Below are positions 58,337 through 64,000 of a stretch of DNA of 64,000 bases, piece by piece (position 1 is the first letter of the stretch; each line of letters opens with the position of its first letter). The notes under the pieces were generated by a model. That model saw only the letters and a list, made by a program, of their open reading frames with translations. It was not told the DNA's origin and did not search any database. The position numbers were made by a program, and so were the translations under genes. The stretch spans positions 1,148,501 through 1,212,500 of the forward strand of contig JAODUP010000021.1 in NCBI GenBank assembly GCA_025642065.1. The letters run 5' to 3'. This stretch comes from Paralvinella palmiformis. Lineage: Eukaryota; Annelida; Polychaeta; Terebellida; Alvinellidae.

Positions 58337-59716
58337 AATATTGAGTAATGTGCTAATAAAAATGCATGTATGTGAAAGACACTATCAAATAAATGGGTCA
58401 CCTAGTGCAAATAGATCTGGCTTTGTTTACAGTGCTTCTGTTTGGTGTACCTTCAAGTTGACCTATCCTATCCCCAATGACACTTAACTTATTTCACCTG
58501 GAACCAGTGGCTTCTATAGGCTAGTAGGATAAAAGGGCCCCAGGGCAATTAGATCTGGCTTCCTTTATAGTGATTCTGTTTTATGTACAGTCAGAATTTG
58601 TTGATGCGACAAGGTTTATTGCATGATAATATGTGGGATAAACGAGAATATGATTATCGAGTCCGTGACATACCGGTAGTCTGTGTCACACATTTTTAAA
58701 TCATACAGATATACGTCCGTATTTAAACCAAAATTCAATAACTGTACGCAAGACATGGAATAGCATTTAAGCCATTGAGCATTTTGATGTTTGTTAATTA
58801 CAGACATTATAAAGAAATACTCGTCTCATTATTTGAGTGATAAATTTAAATGAGATTATTATGGCTCGTTGTGGGGTTTTTTCTGTTTTTAAATGACTCA
58901 ATATTTTATTCAAGTATATTTATACTTAGCGCCCAGTTAAGAAATATAAAATATGGAAACAATATAGATAACACAAACAAATATATTAAAAGTATATGAT
59001 GTAGACTTAATAATAGGAATATTGACAATGTACACCTATGGACAACTTGTTAGAAATAAAGAATGTATTATATGCAATGTTTGTGTTTTCAAATTTTAGA
59101 GTACGAGATATTTGTTTGTGATCATTACATTCGTACAATGAATTGAATAAAATTCAATTACATACACTATGACGATTGAATATAACAGCTGTGGACTATA
59201 TGTAACATCTGTGTTTGAAGTTTTAGAATATGAGACATCACTTTGTGTTTGTTACATTTGTACAATGAATTACAAAAATACAGTTACATACAATGTTTTG
59301 TATTTATTGAAACAACTATATTTATGAAAACTCACATCAACATAATAAAAAAATTGAATGTTGGCTAAATGTCCCCCCTGCAAATATTGGCTAAATGTCC
59401 GTTGGCTAAGTGTCCATTGGCTAAATGTCCGTTGGCTAAATGTCCGTTGGCTAAGTGGATATATAATGACACTAGCTTTCCCATTTATGGCGATTTCTTG
59501 GACAATTGGTAGCACGCTAATTGCTCATCAAAAGAGATAGTGACTGGCTCAGATTACGATTATAATGATATCGATCTTATGTAAAACATTTGAATACAAA
59601 TCACTGTTTTATGTGAGAATATAAAAAATATACAAGTCACCAATGGCAAGTTTCAGTCCATCAAATATACGTCGTGAAGTGGAGATATAATCACCACTGT
59701 GGTAGGACTCGTCCCT

Positions 59717-59717
59717 C

Positions 59718-59752
<35 letters not shown>

Positions 59753-59774
59753 GCAGAAGAAGAAGAACAACAAC

Positions 59775-59842
<68 letters not shown>

Positions 59843-59985
59843 CAACAATAATAATAATATAATAATAATAATAATAATGAATATATAATATATATGATGA
59901 GATAATAATAATAATAATAATAATATATAATAATAATAATATATAATAATAATATATGATGATGATGATGATGATGATGATATAC

Positions 59986-60024
<39 letters not shown>

Positions 60025-60040
60025 TGATGATGATGAGATG

Positions 60041-60121
<81 letters not shown>

Positions 60122-60149
60122 TAATAATATATATAATGATGATGATGAT

Positions 60150-60213
<64 letters not shown>

Positions 60214-60239
60214 TGATGATGATGATGATGATGACGATG

Positions 60240-60331
<92 letters not shown>

Positions 60332-60380
60332 ATAATAATAATAATAAAAATAATTATTATTATCATCATCATCATCATCT
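59717..60380. repeat. (AAT)n/(GAT)n compound array, 0.66 kb
   Basis: AAT tracts alternate with GAT blocks (59956-59980, 60212-60240, 60294-60330); C is almost absent on the plus strand. All frames over it are artefacts. Confidence 0.95.
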
Positions 60381-60990
60381 AGTACGATGGGTTTTGTTTA
60401 GGAGCTTTCCACCTTGATTACTAAAGTGAAACACATTTTGGTTCACACAATACAACACATTTATGTACTAATACACAGAGACAATAATTTATTAAATATA
60501 GTGAACACATTACTTAAAATAATCAGGTTTTAAGAATAACAACAACAACAACAACAATTCTGTTATTCTCTCCATTATAAACAGAGAACCATGTCACGTG
60601 TATAGTCACTCACGTGTTTGGTCACTCATGTGTATAGTCACTCAGCTTATGAGTGAAACTTCAACGAAGAAAGTTAGCCGAGTGATTATTACGAGACAAT
60701 ATTCTGTTGGTGTACTTAATCCTCCCAACAATTAGAAGATTAAATGAGATAATCCGACACTTTGTTCTAATCTTACATCCTCTGGTGTAATCGACGTTAT
60801 TGGATTATCCGGGATTTATGTATACATATACCAGATTAAAAGACAGCAGGAAATAACCTTTAAACCCAATAATTTACATATTTACAGTCGATAGAATAAA
60901 TTATAATGCTTCAAAAGATTCTTGGATGGAGAGCGATATCTCCTCTAAACGACACCTACCATTCTCTGGAGAGATTAGATTGGCCAACGG
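60380..60990. other. Intergenic, nothing recognised
   Basis: A short CACGTGT/GTCACTCA tandem occurs at 60593-60640. Confidence 0.35.

Positions 60991-60992
<2 letters not shown>

Positions 60993-61040
<48 letters not shown>
60993..61040. repeat. (TA)n microsatellite
   Basis: About 24 TA units beside the 3' end of the following minus-strand SINE. Confidence 0.95.
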
Positions 61041-61042
<2 letters not shown>

Positions 61043-61069
61043 CTGCTGCTTTTACTGCCACTTTTGTGC

Positions 61070-61180
61070 ACAAAGTAGCCTAAATGAAACACCCTTCTGA
61101 CATAGTTCGGCCGGGGTTTGAACCCAGGTGCTATACATTTGTGGCCAATCGCGCTACCAGTTAGGCCATGGAGGCGCCCC
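61070..61180 (-). mobile_element. tRNA-derived SINE (GGCGCCTCCRTGG family)
   Basis: Inverse reads GGCGCCTCCATGGCCTAACT, GGGTTCAAACCCCGGCC, TGTCAGAAGGGTGTTTCAT; the best-preserved copy of the four. Confidence 0.78.
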
Positions 61181-61239
61181 ATGTATACGTGTGTGTGTGT
61201 GTTTGTGTATGTGTACGCGCGCGCGCGCAAAACAGTGGC

Positions 61240-61890
61240 TATAGAGTTATTGGTGGCTACAGGCCTGAGGTAAGATATAGTTTTTTTTTTAAATGTTCCA
61301 GAGCTTATGAGTTTAAGGTATTTTGTAGAGTGAGGATATTACACTTCAGGTAGAGTTTCGACCTATTACCTTTTTGAGTAGAGCTACGATTTTTCGCCTT
61401 TGGTTAGAACACTGACCTTTTTGGCCTTTGGGTAGAGCTATGATCTTAAACATTTTAGATGAGACCGAGAAGTTGTTTACTTAATATTATTTACAACCCT
61501 AGTTGATAAACCCGTACAATCCTGTACAGTATCAACTAACTGGGGAGTATATTATTTCCAGCTGACAATCAAAGGTGCTAACGCCCAATAAACCATTTTC
61601 TTTAAGTAGACTCTTCTGTCGACCTTATGCATCTACGGGGATGCCCCTCGGTCATATTTCCCGGGTGTGTGGGGTGGAGTTGTAGGTATTAACCCCGAGG
61701 CTAAATTAAAAAAAGGCACTCATTGGCAATGAAACTCATCAATCATTACAAACATCAAAGAACATCGGAGAATGCGCCGGGGGTCGTTTTGTTAAAACGA
61801 TGAAACCTCTCATAGATGGAAATTAAAAGTGGATTTAAAACTGCATTACCGACTGTGCCACCGAAAGACCCTAGATCAACAGAGTAAGTA
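61240..61890. other. Intergenic, nothing recognised
   Basis: A loose repeat of GTAGAG-CTATGATCTT words (about 61350-61450). No gene. Confidence 0.35.
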
Positions 61891-61893
61891 GAA

Positions 61894-63940
61894 TCCGGGA
61901 CATTTAGCCAACGGACATTTAGCCAACGGACACTTAGCCAACGGACATTTAGCCAACGGACACTTAGCCAACGGACATTTAGCCAATATTTGCAGGGGAC
62001 ATTTAGCCAACATTCAATTTTTTTATTATGTTTATGTGAGTTTTCATAAATATAGTTGTTTCAATAAATACAAAACATTGTATGTAACTGTATTTTTGTA
62101 ATTCATTGTACAAATGTAACAAACACAAAATGATGTCTCATATTCTAAAACTTCAAACACGGATGTTACATATAGTCCACAGCTATTATATTCAATCGTC
62201 ATAGTGTATGTAATTGAATTTTATTCAATTCATTGTACGAATGTAATGATCACAAACAAATGTCTCATACTCTAAAATTTGAAAACACAAACATTGCATA
62301 CATTCTTTATTTCTGGCATGTTGTCTATAGGTGTACATTGTCAATATTCCTATTATTAAGTCTACATCGTATACTTTTTATATATTTGTTTGTGTTATCT
62401 ATATTGTTTCCATATTTTATATTTCTTAACTGGGCGCTAAGTATAAATATACTTAAATAAAATATCGAGTCATTTAAAAAAAGAAAAAAACCCACAACGA
62501 GCCATAATAATCTCATTTAAATTTATCACTCAAATAATGAGACGAGTATTTCTTTATAGTGTCTGTAATTAACAAATATCAAAATGCTCAATGGCTTCAA
62601 TGCCATTCCATGTCTTGCGTATGGTTATTGAATTTTGGTTTAAATACGGACGTATATCTGTATGATTTAAAATGTGTGACACAGACTACCGGTATGTCAC
62701 GGACTCGATAATCATATTCTCGTTTATCCCACATATTATCATGCAATAAACCTTGTGGATCAACACATTCTGACTGTACATAAAACAGAATCACTGTAAA
62801 GGAAGCCAGATCTAATTGCCCTGTGGCCCTTTTATCCTACTAGCCTATAGAAGCCACTGGTTCCAGGTGAAATAAGTTAAGTGTCATTGGGGATAGGATG
62901 GTCAACTTGAAGGTACACCAAACAGAAGCACTGTAAACAAAGCCAGATCTATTTGCACTAGGTGACCCATTTATTTGATAGTGTCTTTCACATACATGCA
63001 TTTTTATTAGCACATTACTCAATATTTGGAGTACGGACAGTTGCTCCCCCGGACAGTTGCTCACCAGACAGTTCCTCACCTGGACACTTGCTCACCAAGC
63101 AAATGAAAAAGTGGACCCTTGTTCACCAGTGAATTTTTAATGAGAGAATTTATTTTATAATTATGTTAATAAAATAAAATAATCTCTGAACATTAATTCC
63201 CTAATAATTGATAATATTCATCCCAATAATTATATAGGTAATATGATAATAAGAAATATATTTCGGAATTAAATATCTTTTTTTTAAATTTTCAATGTGA
63301 TATAATACTATGATCATGAGAAAAAGTGTAATACTGCTTCAAATTAAAGTCAGACTGGCTTTCTATACTGAGGCAAAATGAAGTCACATTTTAAAACTAT
63401 GATATATCACCTGGGTTATGCAGTCACATCTTAACAACATTACAATACATGTAAGTGTCAACATTGGATAGAGGATTATTCTGAGACTAGTAGATTATCT
63501 GCCGTATATACAAGTAGTAATTACCCACATGCCAGATATAGTTAAGTAGTTAACGGTGTTAATAACGTCTGTGTAAAAACCCTCCCAACCCTGACATATC
63601 ATTATTTATATTTATGTATAATACCGGAGAAAACAGTATACATTATTATAAATATACAAATTGTACAAAAAGCAGCAATAATTATTATGTTGCTAACATC
63701 TTATCTAAAGATACGCCTATATTTATAACATCCATAAACAGAACATAATATTAACAGCGCATACACAAACTCAAAAATATAACAATATACATGCAGATGT
63801 AAGATGAAAATTTTGAATTTTGGCTAAATGTCCCCCTGCAAATATTGGCTAAATGTCTGTTGGCTAAATGTCCGTTGGTTAAATGTCCATTGGCTAAGTG
63901 TCCGTTGGCTAAATGTCCGTTGGCTAAATGTCCGGATACC
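61894..63940. mobile_element. Foldback-like element, copy B, inverted relative to A
   Basis: Left end (61898-62011) has GGACATTTAGCCAAC and GGACACTTAGCCAAC units; right end (63821-63940) the inverse, ending TGTCCGGATACC. Its left interior matches the right interior of A in inverse orientation (TACAAATGTAACAAACACAA, 62112) and vice versa. Compared with A it lacks about 490 bp (57600-58090) and has a rearranged inner element near 63020-63130. About 2.05 kb. Confidence 0.85.
63020..63135. repeat. Rearranged inner-element terminus in copy B
   Basis: GGACAGTTGCTCCCCC, GGACAGTTGCTCACC and GGACACTTGCTCACC units run in series, then AAATGAAAAAGTGGACCCTT, which in copy A belongs to the opposite end of the inner element. 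Both ends have thus been brought together. Confidence 0.65.
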
Positions 63941-63944
63941 GAGT

Positions 63945-64000
63945 AAGAAGGTAGATTCGAACTGACCAAAATTGTTCCAACTGAGCACGCTACCACTGAG
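63945..64000 (-). mobile_element. tRNA-like SINE head at window edge (partial)
   Basis: Inverse reads CTCAGTGGTAGCGTGCTCAG (A-box like) and GGTCAGTTCGAATCTACCTT (B-box like), directly joined to the right end of element B. The element is cut by the window end. Confidence 0.45.

Larger units (their letters stand above)
56947..59460. mobile_element. Foldback-like element, copy A (termini of 15-bp repeats)
   Basis: The left end GGTATCCGGACATTTAGCC opens six tandem 15-bp units of GGACATTTAGCCAAC type (56954-57043). The right end (59361-59460) carries the inverse units GTTGGCTAAATGTCC. The 2.3-kb interior is non-repetitive and AT-rich. Interior sequences are shared, inverted, with copy B (for example TTATATTTTTGAGTTTGTG near 57100 and near 63770). 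This structure (long inverted termini of short tandem units) is that of foldback elements. No intact transposase. Confidence 0.85.

Noticed and set aside
59609..60378. 220-codon and shorter frames of Ile/Leu/Ser/Tyr runs
   Set aside because: Translation artefacts of the AAT/GAT array.

Overview
This is a eukaryotic, AT-rich, intron- and repeat-dense genomic window. The mixture of 5'-truncated CR1/L2-like and I-like LINEs, tRNA-derived SINEs, Tc1/mariner and hAT relics, a Gypsy-like retroelement and very long compound microsatellites fits an invertebrate genome. A mollusc or other lophotrochozoan is my inference, based on the feel of the repeat families and genes and not on any database match. 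I see no bacterial-type genes, no CRISPR array and no intact stand-alone tRNA or rRNA gene.

Two host genes can be reconstructed, both on the + strand. (1) About 1.5-21.8 kb: a Rho guanine-nucleotide exchange factor of the FGD type. At least 14 exons encode an acidic, tyrosine-motif N-terminus, a DH (RhoGEF) domain, a PH domain and a FYVE zinc finger, ending in a stop at 21835. Its introns are filled with transposon relics. One DH segment (after the conserved MEPVQR helix) was not found and should lie in the intron that carries a long-TIR transposon. (2) 28.7-33.0 kb: a three-exon RING/B-box/coiled-coil/NHL protein (TRIM2/3/56/71 type) of 679 residues with consistent splice phases and a Tc1 element in its second intron.

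The rest is mostly mobile DNA. LINE fragments lie at 0-0.95, 13.7-15.0, 27.0-27.7, 35.2-35.9, 36.25-38.7, 40.3-40.9, 41.9-42.5, 45.2-45.5, 46.6-47.0, 48.5-49.3 and 52.6-54.0 kb. A Gypsy-like element with gag, protease, RT and integrase remnants (16.9-19.7 kb, - strand) lies in the intron that splits the FYVE domain. Tc1/mariner copies are at 30.0-31.6 and 47.0-48.2 kb, and THAP and hAT relics at 11.5-13.1 kb. There are several MITE-like inverted repeats and at least four tRNA-SINE families.

The most unusual structure is at 56.9-64.0 kb. Two copies (A, 56947-59460; B, 61894-63940, inverted relative to A) of one foldback-like element have inverted termini made of tandem 15-bp units, GGACATTTAGCCAAC. 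Inside them sits a second element whose inverted ends are built from a different 15-bp unit of the same design, GGACAGTTGCTCACC. Copy A alone has about 0.5 kb with a hAT-like dimerisation motif. A second interesting element is the long-TIR transposon at about 5.48-7.79 kb, which carries a decayed gene of an uncharacterised transposon-associated family. All exon boundaries were read by eye from splice signals and reading phase, so RNA evidence would be needed to confirm them.
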